Below, one piece after another: positions 18,128 to 26,557 of a stretch of DNA of 64,000 nucleotides (positions are counted from its first letter, which is position 1; the number at the start of each line of letters is the position of its first letter). Position numbers and translations under genes: made by a program. This stretch comes from a marine gamma proteobacterium HTCC2080 (GTDB lineage: Bacteria > Pseudomonadota > Gammaproteobacteria > Pseudomonadales > Halieaceae). The notes beneath the pieces were generated by a model. That model saw nothing but the letters and a program-made list of their open reading frames with translations. It had not been told where the DNA came from and did no database searches. The stretch covers positions 109,244 through 173,243 of the forward strand of contig AAVV01000009.1 of assembly GCA_000169115.1 (NCBI GenBank), given 5' to 3'.

Positions 18128-19246
18128 CTACTTTAAGTCGTTGACGAAGTCCTTGGTGAGTACTGCAGCAATTGCCGCGACGCGGGATTCTCTTAGGGCT
18201 TTACCCAGGGCTGGTCCGGTAAGCCCGGTTTCCAGCAACGTTTGGGCCTTCACGGTATTGGCAGCTTCTTTCGCCTGCTGCAAAGCGATGCAGCTGGGGT
18301 GCTTTGCCGAGGTGTTTGATTCTAGTGCCGCCGCCGCCTCGCAAAACCCATCAAACGGTTCAGGCCGACGCAGTGCGTCCAAGCCCTCTAGCAGTGACAT
18401 GCATTCGCTGGGGTCTCGAAGGGCTTGTTTAGTTTGGGGTCGCCAAGTGGTTAGGCGCTCGGCTAGATCTCGAAATTGGTTGGGTGCTTTCCGGGCCTCT
18501 GAGGTTGCTCGCGCCTGATTGGAGGGAAGCTCAGAGAGCAAAATAGCCCACCGGCAATCGGTACGGTTTGTAAATTGGGCGGCACGACTCAGCCGTTCAA
18601 TGCCGCTGGTGACGGCGACGGCGGGCATGAGCGTCGCCATTGCGCCGCACTGTCGCAGCGTTTCAAAGTAGATTTCAGGGTGCTGCTCGCCTAAAGCGCG
18701 CTCTGTTTCTACCCAAATTCGCTCGGTGGCGAGGTGCCCGAGTTCTCCCTGAGCCACAATGGTACTCATGAGGTCTAGGGTTTCCTCCGCCACGGTGAAA
18801 CCCAGTGCATAGTAACGGGCAGCAAAACGCGCGACCCGCAGTACTCGTAACGGGTCTTCCACAAAATGTGGCGACACGTGCCGCAGACATTTTGCTTCAA
18901 GGTCCCGTTTGCCACCATAGGGGTCGACCAGTACGCCGTCGTCATCCATGGCCATGGCATTAATTGTGAGATCACGCCGCGTTAGATCTTCCTCAAGGGT
19001 TACCGATGGCGCAGCATGCACTTCGAATCCGTGGTAACCGAAGCCGCTTTTGCGCTCAGTTCGCGCGAGGGCATATTCTTCTTGAGTTTCAGGATGGAGG
19101 AATACTGGGAAGTCGCGCCCAACTTGTCTGAAGCCCTGATCGACTAAAGCTTGGGGTGTACCACCAACTACAACCCAGTCGGTTTCGCTGTGAGGGTAAC
19201 CCAGTAACTCATCTCGAACGGCACCCCCCACACGATAAATTTTCAT
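18128..19246 (-). CDS. cca: CCA-adding enzyme (tRNA nucleotidyltransferase)
   Basis: A 372-residue class II nucleotidyltransferase that builds or repairs the tRNA 3' CCA. The N-terminal head has VGGAVRDELLG and the metal-binding SETDWVVVGG, then RTERKSGFGYHGFEV, the template-like DDLT-type segment (EEDLTRRDLTINAMAMD) and DPYGGKRDLEAK, followed by EDPLRVLRVARFAARY. This is the gammaproteobacterial CCA form, but at 372 residues it is shorter than E. coli Cca, and I see no HD phosphohydrolase motif in the C-terminal half. The start overlaps the apaH stop by ATGA, so it is coupled to apaH. It is convergent with folB. Confidence 0.93.
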   Translation of the reverse strand: MKIYRVGGAVRDELLGYPHSETDWVVVGGTPQALVDQGFRQVGRDFPVFLHPETQEEYALARTERKSGFGYHGFEVHAAPSVTLEEDLTRRDLTINAMAMDDDGVLVDPYGGKRDLEAKCLRHVSPHFVEDPLRVLRVARFAARYYALGFTVAEETLDLMSTIVAQGELGHLATERIWVETERALGEQHPEIYFETLRQCGAMATLMPAVAVTSGIERLSRAAQFTNRTDCRWAILLSELPSNQARATSEARKAPNQFRDLAERLTTWRPQTKQALRDPSECMSLLEGLDALRRPEPFDGFCEAAAALESNTSAKHPSCIALQQAKEAANTVKAQTLLETGLTGPALGKALRESRVAAIAAVLTKDFVNDLK

Positions 19247-20064
19247 GAGTGATCACAGCCGTGACTGAAGTACTGATCAGTCTCTATGGCATAAACGGTC
19301 AGGCAGCGTCCCCAGACGCAGCCGGTATCAAGCCCGATAAACCGCTGAGAGTCAGTTTTGCCCTCCAGCGATGCCCAATGGCCAAAAAATAGCCGTTCAT
19401 CAGGCCGCAGACGGTGAGGGTGTTCGAACCATGGCCTCAACGTCTCACCGTTCAGGGTTGCTGCTTTTGCTGTGGCACCTTTGCTGGTGAAATCTAGACC
19501 GGCTGAGGCCGTGCAGTGCCGCATTCGAGTGAAGTAATTGGTAATGGTTCGCAAGCGTGCCAGACCCCTTAAGTGCGGCGACCAGCGATAGGGCTCATTG
19601 CCATACATGGCCTTGAAAAATTCGATGCGGCGTTGGCCCCTTAAGATGGCGGCCACTTCTTCGGCATAGTCCCAAGCCTCGTTACTCGACCAGCAGGGCG
19701 GAATGCCGGCATGGGTCATTAGCAGGGAGCCCTCGCGGTGCATGAGGGGCTGCTGTACCAACCAGTCCAGCAGTATGTCGGCATCTTCTGCCTCAAGAAT
19801 ATCTTCAAAGTTATCGGATCGGCTTTTTTTACCGACACCGGCATAGTGGGCTAGCAAATGGAGATCATGGTTGCCCAAAACCACTTTGACTACCGATCGG
19901 TGGGCATAAAACCAGCGCAGGGTAGCAAGGTTGTCGGTGCCTCGGTTAACGAGATCACCGACAGACCACAGTTGGTCGCGGTTGGGGTTAAATTTCACCT
20001 GAGTAAGTAAGGCCGTCAGGTCTGCATAGCAGCCCTGAATGTCGCCAATGACATACGTTGTCAC
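19243..20064 (-). CDS. apaH: Diadenosine tetraphosphatase (symmetrical)
   Basis: A 273-residue calcineurin-like phosphoesterase that cleaves Ap4A to two ADP. Metal-binding motifs: GDIQGCYADL (residues about 7-16), GDLVNRG near 36, VLGNHDLHLLAH near 62, THAGIPP near 117, and the C-terminal FFGHWASLEG and GLDTGCVWG. The length and order of blocks match E. coli ApaH. The start codon is GTG. It lies 67 bases after rsmA and overlaps cca by four bases. In many gammaproteobacteria apaH is last in the lptD-surA-pdxA-rsmA-apaG-apaH block; here apaG is missing and cca takes the end. Confidence 0.96.
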   Translation of the reverse strand: MTTYVIGDIQGCYADLTALLTQVKFNPNRDQLWSVGDLVNRGTDNLATLRWFYAHRSVVKVVLGNHDLHLLAHYAGVGKKSRSDNFEDILEAEDADILLDWLVQQPLMHREGSLLMTHAGIPPCWSSNEAWDYAEEVAAILRGQRRIEFFKAMYGNEPYRWSPHLRGLARLRTITNYFTRMRHCTASAGLDFTSKGATAKAATLNGETLRPWFEHPHRLRPDERLFFGHWASLEGKTDSQRFIGLDTGCVWGRCLTVYAIETDQYFSHGCDHS

Positions 20065-20131
20065 AGGGCTGCCCCCGAGTGGTCGTTAACGCAGACATAA
20101 AACACCGCGATGCGATTGGCGTCACGTGTCA

Positions 20132-20929
20132 TCAGAGAATTCCCGGCAGCCTAGATAGGGCGACGAACTGCTCAAGCCGCAACGTTTCTGCGCGGGCGGT
20201 GGGGGTTACATCCACCGAGGCAAAGGCTTCGTCGTTTAGCACCCCCTTAAAGTTATTGCGTAATGTTTTTCTGCGCTGGGCGAAAGCCATTTGCACGGTT
20301 CTTCCCAATCGCACAACGTCACAATCAGGGTAGGGCGGTGTTGCGTGGGGTATTAGCCGGACAATAGCTGATTGGACCTTGGGCGGCGGAAAAAAAGCTT
20401 CCGGAGGTACATCAAACAGGTGCGACACATCACAGTAAAATTGGGCCATCACCCCCAACCGCCCCCAGTCCTTGCTGCCGGGTTGTGCGGCCAACCGTGT
20501 CACAACCTCGCGCTGCAGCATAAAGTGCATGTCACCAATAATGGCCGTGTTTTCGAGCAGTTTAAAAATGAGCGGGGTGGAAATGTTGTAGGGCAAGTTC
20601 CCCACCACCCGAAGGGGCCTACTGTCCGCACGTAAGGCCTTGTAATCAAATTTAAGAGCGTCCCCTGTATGCAAGGTAAATCGCGGGTGTATGCTGAACG
20701 CGGCTAACAGCCCCGTGGTGAGATCCCGGTCTAGCTCAATGGCATCGAGCTGACAGCCGCTGGTGACTAGTGACTCGGTTAAAGCGCCCTGGCCCGGGCC
20801 GATTTCCACAATGTGGTCGTCTTTGTGTGCGGAAATGGCTCGGGCAATTGCCTGAATGACGCCGTCATCCTGGAGGAAGTTTTGCCCAAAGCGTTTACGG
20901 GGAGCATGCCCCCCAGTGTTATTTGCCAT
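20132..20929 (-). CDS. rsmA: 16S rRNA dimethyladenosine transferase
   Basis: A 265-residue SAM-dependent methyltransferase (KsgA) that dimethylates two adjacent adenines near the 16S 3' end. It has RKRFGQNFLQDDGVI at the N-terminus, the SAM motif VEIGPGQGALTESL, the acidic ligand ELD, the catalytic NLPYNIST and FMLQREVVTRL, and VPPEAFFPPPKVQSAIVRL. An upstream in-frame ATG at 20971 would add 14 residues with no ribosome site; the ATG at 20929 gives the usual MANNTGG...RKRFGQNF spacing, though its own ribosome site is weak. The gene is divergent from the Wzm gene at 21032. It is separated from pdxA by a 4.5-kb export block. Confidence 0.95.
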   Translation of the reverse strand: MANNTGGHAPRKRFGQNFLQDDGVIQAIARAISAHKDDHIVEIGPGQGALTESLVTSGCQLDAIELDRDLTTGLLAAFSIHPRFTLHTGDALKFDYKALRADSRPLRVVGNLPYNISTPLIFKLLENTAIIGDMHFMLQREVVTRLAAQPGSKDWGRLGVMAQFYCDVSHLFDVPPEAFFPPPKVQSAIVRLIPHATPPYPDCDVVRLGRTVQMAFAQRRKTLRNNFKGVLNDEAFASVDVTPTARAETLRLEQFVALSRLPGIL

Positions 20930-21031
20930 GTTCTTAACCACTAACTGCCAAATTGCGGTGTCTGTTAGCATTACATGTTACGCGGTGTTGATGAACAACG
21001 CCCCCTTGAAAATCTTTGAAACGAGAGCTTT

Positions 21032-21808
21032 GTGACACTCAAGCAGTATTTTTCACTCGTCGACACTATTGCACGGCTCTCACTGAAGGCCGAGGCACGG
21101 CGTTACTATTTTGGTTTTTGGTGGTGGGTGATTGAGCCACTGCTTTACGTGGCTGTTTTTTACGTTGTGTTCGAGAAATTTTTGGGTACCCGCACTCCCG
21201 ATTTTCTGATGTTTTTGATCGTTGGAAAGTTCACCTTTATCTGGTTCTCCAAAACAGTTAACTACGCGGGTAACAGCTTGATTGCCAATGCCGGCCTGAT
21301 TGGCCGCATGGATTTACCCAAAACCCTGTTTCCTCTGGCAGTCATCCTTGAATGCACCTATCGACAAACCGCGGTTTTTGCCCTTCTGGGAATGGCGCTG
21401 ATCCTAGATGGATACCTTCCTAACGCTTATTGGTTGTGGGTGTTGCCTTTAATCTGTGTAGAAGCCCTATTGATCGTGGTGTGTGGCTTCATCGCGTCGG
21501 TGCTGGTTTGCATCAAGCGAGACTTCGCCTTGCTGATCAATTTGGGCATGCTTTTCTTGTTGTTTATGTCGGGAGTCTTCTGGGATTTAAGCGCGATCAG
21601 CGACCAAAGTACGCAGGAGGCCCTGTTGTTTTGGAATCCGGTGGCCTTCCTTTTACACAGTTTTCGACAAGTTTTGCTTTGGCAACAAACACCTGATCTT
21701 GCTCACCTTATAGGTCTTACCTTGCTGTTACTTGGTGGGCTGGCGCTAGTCGCGAATGGTATGGCGCGATACCGCTATTACCTGGCTCAACGGGTGGTGA
21801 CGACATGA
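21032..21808 (+). CDS. Polysaccharide ABC transporter permease, Wzm/TagG type
   Basis: A 258-residue ABC-2 permease with six hydrophobic segments (roughly residues 35-55, 60-85, 105-130, 140-160, 172-190 and 225-245). The N-terminal amphipathic part RYYFGFWWWVIEPLLYV is characteristic of the Wzm/KpsM/TagG group that exports lipid-linked glycans across the inner membrane. The GTG start follows a weak GAGAG site. The stop overlaps the start of the ATPase gene by four bases. Together with that gene and the nearby glycosyltransferase-like gene it forms a small glycan-export block inserted between rsmA and pdxA. The substrate is not known. Confidence 0.85.
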   Translation: MTLKQYFSLVDTIARLSLKAEARRYYFGFWWWVIEPLLYVAVFYVVFEKFLGTRTPDFLMFLIVGKFTFIWFSKTVNYAGNSLIANAGLIGRMDLPKTLFPLAVILECTYRQTAVFALLGMALILDGYLPNAYWLWVLPLICVEALLIVVCGFIASVLVCIKRDFALLINLGMLFLLFMSGVFWDLSAISDQSTQEALLFWNPVAFLLHSFRQVLLWQQTPDLAHLIGLTLLLLGGLALVANGMARYRYYLAQRVVTT

Positions 21809-22491
21809 TGTCGGCATTGAAACTCACCAATGTCGGTATGCGCTTTGCCATGAACTCCGAGGGCGAAAAACGCCACTTTCAGGCCTTGAACGCGCTTAAT
21901 CTGGAAGTGAACCGCGGTGAAAAGTTGGGGTTAATTGGTGGCAATGGGGCGGGGAAATCAACCTTGCTCCGAATTATGGCCGGTATCTACCCGCCCGGCA
22001 GCGGCACCGTTTGGCGGGCGCCGGAGCTATCGATTGCCCTACTGTCGTTGGGGCTGGGATTTAAGAACGACCTGACGGGCCGTGAGAATGCCCTGCTCGC
22101 GGCAGTTTTACAGGGGATGTCCAAGTCTGATGCGAAGCGGCATCTGAGTGCCATTGGTGACTTTACCGAGCTGGGTCGATTCTATGATGAACCGGTGAAA
22201 AGTTATTCGTCGGGCATGCGGACGCGGCTGGGTTTTGCCACTGCCTTATTGCTCGATACCGATATATTACTACTCGATGAAATTTTAGCGGTTGGGGACC
22301 AGAGTTTTCGCAACAAAGCTCGGGAAGCGTTATCGCAAAAATTGACTGAAGATCGCACCGTAATACTGGTTCACCACGCCGAAAATGCGATTCGAGAAAT
22401 ATGTAGTCGCGTCGTTTGGCTAGAGCAAGGGCAAGTTAGGGGCGATGGCCCCGCTGAGGAGGTGCTAGAAGCCTACGCAAAAGCTGCCTAA
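21805..22491 (+). CDS. Polysaccharide ABC transporter ATPase, Wzt type without C-terminal domain
   Basis: A 228-residue ABC ATPase paired with the preceding permease. Walker A is GGNGAGKST (about residues 45-53), the signature is SYSSGMRTRLGFA (about 134-146), Walker B is DILLLDEIL and the switch His lies in VILVHHAEN. The segment LSLGLGFKNDLTGRENALLA is typical of Wzt/TagH/KpsT. It ends just after the nucleotide-binding domain, so it lacks the sugar-recognising C-terminal domain present in the second Wzt at 40155. It should therefore not need a capped chain end. A four-base overlap couples it to the permease gene. Confidence 0.88.
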   Translation: MMSALKLTNVGMRFAMNSEGEKRHFQALNALNLEVNRGEKLGLIGGNGAGKSTLLRIMAGIYPPGSGTVWRAPELSIALLSLGLGFKNDLTGRENALLAAVLQGMSKSDAKRHLSAIGDFTELGRFYDEPVKSYSSGMRTRLGFATALLLDTDILLLDEILAVGDQSFRNKAREALSQKLTEDRTVILVHHAENAIREICSRVVWLEQGQVRGDGPAEEVLEAYAKAA

Positions 22492-22649
22492 CCCGCAGTG
22501 GTTAGGGTGTGATTTGTGTATCGGGCTGGGCTGAGATTTAGGGGAATGTTCAGTCTGCCGTTGCTGACGGAAGCGAACTTCAGCCGGTCGATCGTGTGGG
22601 TTGCACGATGCTCTCGCTCCCTGTCACAGCGTTGGCTACTAATGTCAGC

Positions 22650-23126
22650 TCAGTTTTCTCCAAAGCTGGGGTTAATCGCTTTTTCCATAAACACGCTGTT
22701 GGGATCGTCTGCGTAATCTGCGAATGGGCTGCGCTGGACAAAGCCATAGCGACGGTAGATTTCTCGTGCAGGCTTAAAAAAATCTTCACAGCCTGTTTCC
22801 AGCCGCAGATATTGATAGTTGCGCTGTTTAGCGACCAACAGCACATAGTCCAGAAGCTGCTTACCAATACCCTTGCCCCGATGACCGTTTGAGCTGCGCA
22901 TGGATTTAATTTCAGCCCAGGTGTTTTCATGCTCTTGAAGGGCAACACAGCCCACCGGCGTTTCGTTTTGCCAGAGCACCCAAAAACTGACGTCGCTACT
23001 GCGCAGCGCACTTAAATCTAGAGTGTGCACACTCTCGGGTGGCGAGGCGCGATACATGTCATCAATGTGTTCCTCCAGCAGAGCAACTACCCTTTGGTCA
23101 GACAAATCATCGGGCTTAATTTCCAT
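22650..23126 (-). CDS. GNAT-family N-acetyltransferase
   Basis: A 158-residue acyl-CoA-dependent acetyltransferase. It has FWVLWQNETPVGCVAL (beta4), EIKSMRSSNGHRGKGIGKQLLDY containing the acetyl-CoA pyrophosphate loop R-G-x-G-I-G, and the C-terminal IYRRYGFVQRSPFADY, which closely resembles uncharacterised YedL/PhnO-like small GNATs. The substrate is unknown and it may acetylate an amine of a small molecule. The ATG at 23126 is chosen over a GTG at 23135 because AAGGTG then lies at good spacing. It sits on the minus strand between the Wzt gene and the large glycosyltransferase-like gene; the link with glycan modification is only by position. Confidence 0.85.
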   Translation of the reverse strand: MEIKPDDLSDQRVVALLEEHIDDMYRASPPESVHTLDLSALRSSDVSFWVLWQNETPVGCVALQEHENTWAEIKSMRSSNGHRGKGIGKQLLDYVLLVAKQRNYQYLRLETGCEDFFKPAREIYRRYGFVQRSPFADYADDPNSVFMEKAINPSFGEN

Positions 23127-23218
23127 GGCTTGCACCTTGCACTGACTAAATTTTCAGCCGCATGATTATGAGTTGAACCGCGCAAATCTGTTTGCGGTTT
23201 TTTATCCTAATGGCAGCG

Positions 23219-25090
23219 TTAAGCGCTATTTTCCTGAGTAAAAGTTGCGGCTGCTTGCCAGATTTGTGGCCAGGCCTTGAGTGCCTGAGACAACCTCTGG
23301 CCTCCTGAACGTATGTTGGCGAGCGTGTTGATGGGGTCGTCTGTGGCATGCCCCAACAAATCTTTCCAGCTGGGTGTTTGTTGCAAGGCAGTGAAGACCT
23401 CTTCGTGACTTCGCTCTAGGTATTGCTGCCAATTTCTGGACTGCAATTGTGGGGCCCGCGCCAGTTGTCGTTGGTAATGACTAGCTTGGCTCGCTTGCCA
23501 GCGCACTAACTCGCTTCTGGCAAATGTTTGTACCTGATCATCGCTGAGCCGCGTGAGTTCATCGATGCTTAAAGCCATGCGAGTCAAACGTTCTTCTGGT
23601 GTCAGCGCTTGGCTCAGCTGCACGTTGTCGCCGATCCAGCGAGTGAGCAGTGCTATACCGCCCTGGGCAGCAATTGGAGCCTTAAGCGATCTGGAGCTTC
23701 TCTGCTCAAGCGGCAGGTGGGGTATAGCCCACGAGTAGTTAAGGACTAGTGAATCGGGGTGCAGCGTTAATAGCATGAATGCAAAAAGGCTGTCTTCCCC
23801 TCTAAATACGGGCATAAAAGGTGGTAGCAGATAGCTGGCATCGTACCCGGTAAGCTGCGACATAACGCCGTGCTTCGTTAGAGTAGGGCCGTCGTAACCT
23901 AGCCATGACCGTCGGGCTTCGACTGTGGTTACAAGGCCTTCAGGCACAGCAAGCAAGCGATCGATTGAAGTGAGATCGAGCTCTGAGATCCAGTGGCCAC
24001 TACCGGTCCCCGGGTCACCCCAGGTACTGCACTGCGTTTGTAGGATTGGTGATTCCGGCGTGAGCGATCGTACAAAAGTACCGTTTGCGCCCTCCAATGC
24101 TATCTCGGGTAAATCACCGTGACTGAGACTACGAATTCCCTCCGTGAGCATCGTTCCTAATTGACGCGCCATGAGCGCAATGGGACTGTCTTTTAGCGTT
24201 TTTTTATCGGCCTGCTGAGCCTCGTGCTCTGGCCAAAACATGGCTTTGCGACCGGTGATGCCCGCAAAATGTAGTGGCTCTTCGGGAAGGGGCGATCGAA
24301 CGGCCTCGCACAGTACATCGTCATCAAAAACCAGAATTCGCGAGCCCACACCTAGGAGCAGCGCAATTGACCTTGATAAGCCATACGTCGGCAGGTCACC
24401 CCACTGTTGACGGTCTAAAAGAAAGCGGATGCTGTCTTCGTGCTCGGGCACTGCCTCGATAAGGTGTGCCAACAGAAGTGCTCGGGCCTCAAGGCCAAAG
24501 TAACGAACTTGGAAGCTCGCACTGCTGTTATGCGCATTGACCAGCGCTCGATTTTTTTCAGCGAGGGAAACGTCTCTGGAGTCATCGATCAGGGTGTAGG
24601 TTTTGGGCAGTTCAGTTGCGCTGCTGTTAGCCATGCTGTGCAGCAAACGTTCAACGGCTTCGGGCCGATCGCAGGTAATAATAAAAACTTGAATCGAGGG
24701 CAGTGTGTTTCGCCCTATGGCGCGCGTCAGCGCGCGCAGACTTGCCGCACCCTCGCGGAATAGCCCGGCATCACGAATCTGAATAAGGACGGGTATTACA
24801 GGTTCAACCTGACCACCGAGCTGCGGAAGGGTATCGACCAAATGCTCAGCATGGCCGCGCAACGTACGGTAGGCCTCACAATGGGTCAACGCGATGCCAA
24901 CTTCTTTTCTGACCAGTAGGCGTTTGTCTGATGTCGAATCAAGAAGTAGGGTGAGGTCGGCGGATACATCGATAAGCTCAATGCCGGTAAAGCTCAATAA
25001 GCTGGCTTCATTAAATGGATCCGCTTCAGGGGTAGAGGCTTCTGATGGCTTTGGCTGAGCAGGCGTATCGCTGGTATTTATATCGGTCAT
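23219..25090 (-). CDS. Large glycosyltransferase-like protein (GT-A type)
   Basis: A 623-residue cytoplasmic protein without membrane segments. Residues about 130-400 look like a GT-A domain: SIQVFIITCDRPEAVERLLHSM (start of a family 2-like fold), TYTLIDDSRD, NRALVNAHN, and a DxD-like FDDDVLCE near residue 254 for a divalent metal and nucleotide sugar. Further on, TWGDPGTGSGHWISEL and FRGEDSLFAFML near residue 450 (E-D could act as general base) are the most conserved-looking parts. The first 40 residues are Pro/Ser/Thr-rich, and the last 120 are helical. I do not recognise a characterised subfamily. Proximity to the Wzm/Wzt pair suggests a role in the exported glycan. Confidence 0.6.
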   Translation of the reverse strand: MTDINTSDTPAQPKPSEASTPEADPFNEASLLSFTGIELIDVSADLTLLLDSTSDKRLLVRKEVGIALTHCEAYRTLRGHAEHLVDTLPQLGGQVEPVIPVLIQIRDAGLFREGAASLRALTRAIGRNTLPSIQVFIITCDRPEAVERLLHSMANSSATELPKTYTLIDDSRDVSLAEKNRALVNAHNSSASFQVRYFGLEARALLLAHLIEAVPEHEDSIRFLLDRQQWGDLPTYGLSRSIALLLGVGSRILVFDDDVLCEAVRSPLPEEPLHFAGITGRKAMFWPEHEAQQADKKTLKDSPIALMARQLGTMLTEGIRSLSHGDLPEIALEGANGTFVRSLTPESPILQTQCSTWGDPGTGSGHWISELDLTSIDRLLAVPEGLVTTVEARRSWLGYDGPTLTKHGVMSQLTGYDASYLLPPFMPVFRGEDSLFAFMLLTLHPDSLVLNYSWAIPHLPLEQRSSRSLKAPIAAQGGIALLTRWIGDNVQLSQALTPEERLTRMALSIDELTRLSDDQVQTFARSELVRWQASQASHYQRQLARAPQLQSRNWQQYLERSHEEVFTALQQTPSWKDLLGHATDDPINTLANIRSGGQRLSQALKAWPQIWQAAATFTQENSA

Positions 25091-25471
25091 GGAGTTATTT
25101 GTTCGTCAGTGAGTGGGTTGTGGTCAAGTGGGTTGGACCTTTGCCGGGTTTTCCCGGGCCAATGTCTATGTGCTTTGCTTACGGGGACTTGAGTGCGTTG
25201 CGTATGTTTGCCTTGTTGCTGTCGATTCTTTGCTAAGAGTACCCCAAATTTTTTAATGACTAGCGTTTAATGATGTTGGGCTGTCGGGAAACTTCGGCGC
25301 CTAACAAACGTCTAGGCCATTGAGCTGCCGTAGATACGTGGGCGCTTCCTATTTTTATTTTGGCAGTAACCAAATTTGACGCCATATTCGGCTGGTTTAT
25401 TCGGCAAGTTGGGGTGTCGTATCCGAGTTCCTCCGCTTGTAGGTTAGAGCGCTAGCACAGCCCGTTTTAAT
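25091..25471. other. Intergenic stretch with no recognised feature
   Basis: A 381-base gap between pdxA (ending at 25472) and the glycosyltransferase-like gene (starting at 25090, both minus strand). No convincing ORF, hairpin-T terminator or tRNA is seen. It may be the scar of the junction where the export block joins the pdxA side of the ancestral operon. Confidence 0.5.
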
Positions 25472-26485
25472 TTATTGATGAGCTTTGCGTTTGGTCGCAC
25501 TCAAGGCAGCGTTGAGTGCGGTCTCAAAACTACTCGACTTTGCACGTCCAGTGCCGGCGAGGCTCAGTGCCGTACCGTGGTCAACCGAAGTTCTTAGCAC
25601 CGGCAAGCCTAGCGTGATATTGACCGCCTCACCGAAGCCGGCAAATTTCAGAACGGGCAGCCCCTGATCGTGGTACATGGCTAAATAGGCATCAGTATTG
25701 CTGCGTCCTTCGGCATTAAAAGCCGTATCTGCTGGAACGGGTCCACAAAGCATGAAGCCCTTCAGGGAGAGGCGCTCAATCACGGGTGTCATAATATCGA
25801 TCTCTTCACGCCCTAAATGTCCACCTTCGCCCGCATGGGGATTGAGGCCTAGTACCGTGATTCGAGGATTGGGTATGGCAAACTGTTGTTGCAAGTCGTG
25901 TCGAAGGATGCGCAGCGTCTTCTCCAGGTGCGCCTCCGTGATTGCCGCCGGTACAGCGGCAAGGGGAAGATGTGTGGTGGCGAGAGCAACGCGTAAGTCG
26001 CCGGCTGCGAGCATCATGACGACCTGAGGGCAGTTAAAGGCCTGCGCTAAAAATTCTGTGTGTCCGGTAAAAGGAATGCCCGCGTCATTAATGACTGATT
26101 TTTGTACGGGGCCGGTGACCAGCGCCTGAGCATCGCCGCAGCGACACAGCTCGGTTGCCAGGCTCAGGGTGGCCAGTACATAAAATGCGTTTTCAACTTC
26201 AAGTTTACCCGCGCTTATCGAGGTTGTGGCGGGAACGTGGATATAGCGCAGTTGGCCCGGCTGAGAAGCTTGGGGCGTATCACCCGTAGTGTAGGGTAAA
26301 AGCTCAACATCAAGCCCAAGTTCGCCGGCGCGTTGGGTGAGTAAGTTGCGGTCAGCAATGCACACAAGGTCGGCATTCCAAGATTTTTGAGCCGCCATAA
26401 GCACCACATCGGGTCCTATACCCGCGGGTTCCCCGGGGGTGATGACAATGCGAGGTAAGGGGTTTGAAGAATCTACGTGCGCCAT
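25472..26485 (-). CDS. pdxA: 4-hydroxythreonine-4-phosphate dehydrogenase
   Basis: A 337-residue enzyme of the DXP-dependent pyridoxal phosphate pathway. It oxidises 4-phosphohydroxy-L-threonine with NAD. Recognisable parts: RIVITPGEPAGIGPDVVL at the N-terminus, LVTGPVQKSVINDAGIPFTGHTEFLA (with the metal-binding His), LGLNPHAGEGGHLGREE, and the C-terminal AYLAMYHDQGLPVLKF, INITLGLP-type strand and RTSVDHGTALSLAG with the second metal-binding His. The length is standard. It follows surA by 72 bases on the same strand, as in most gammaproteobacteria, but the usual next gene, rsmA, is displaced. Confidence 0.96.
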   Translation of the reverse strand: MAHVDSSNPLPRIVITPGEPAGIGPDVVLMAAQKSWNADLVCIADRNLLTQRAGELGLDVELLPYTTGDTPQASQPGQLRYIHVPATTSISAGKLEVENAFYVLATLSLATELCRCGDAQALVTGPVQKSVINDAGIPFTGHTEFLAQAFNCPQVVMMLAAGDLRVALATTHLPLAAVPAAITEAHLEKTLRILRHDLQQQFAIPNPRITVLGLNPHAGEGGHLGREEIDIMTPVIERLSLKGFMLCGPVPADTAFNAEGRSNTDAYLAMYHDQGLPVLKFAGFGEAVNITLGLPVLRTSVDHGTALSLAGTGRAKSSSFETALNAALSATKRKAHQ

Positions 26486-26557
26486 GACGTGCTGCCACTG
26501 AGGCCACAGCCGTCAAGGCATGTCGCCCCAGCCGCTGAGATTTTTACAACAACGTCG

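Noticed and set aside
20930..25471. Genomic island with mobile element borders
   Set aside because: No transposase, integrase, inverted terminal repeats or target duplication found at the borders; only gene order suggests an insertion.
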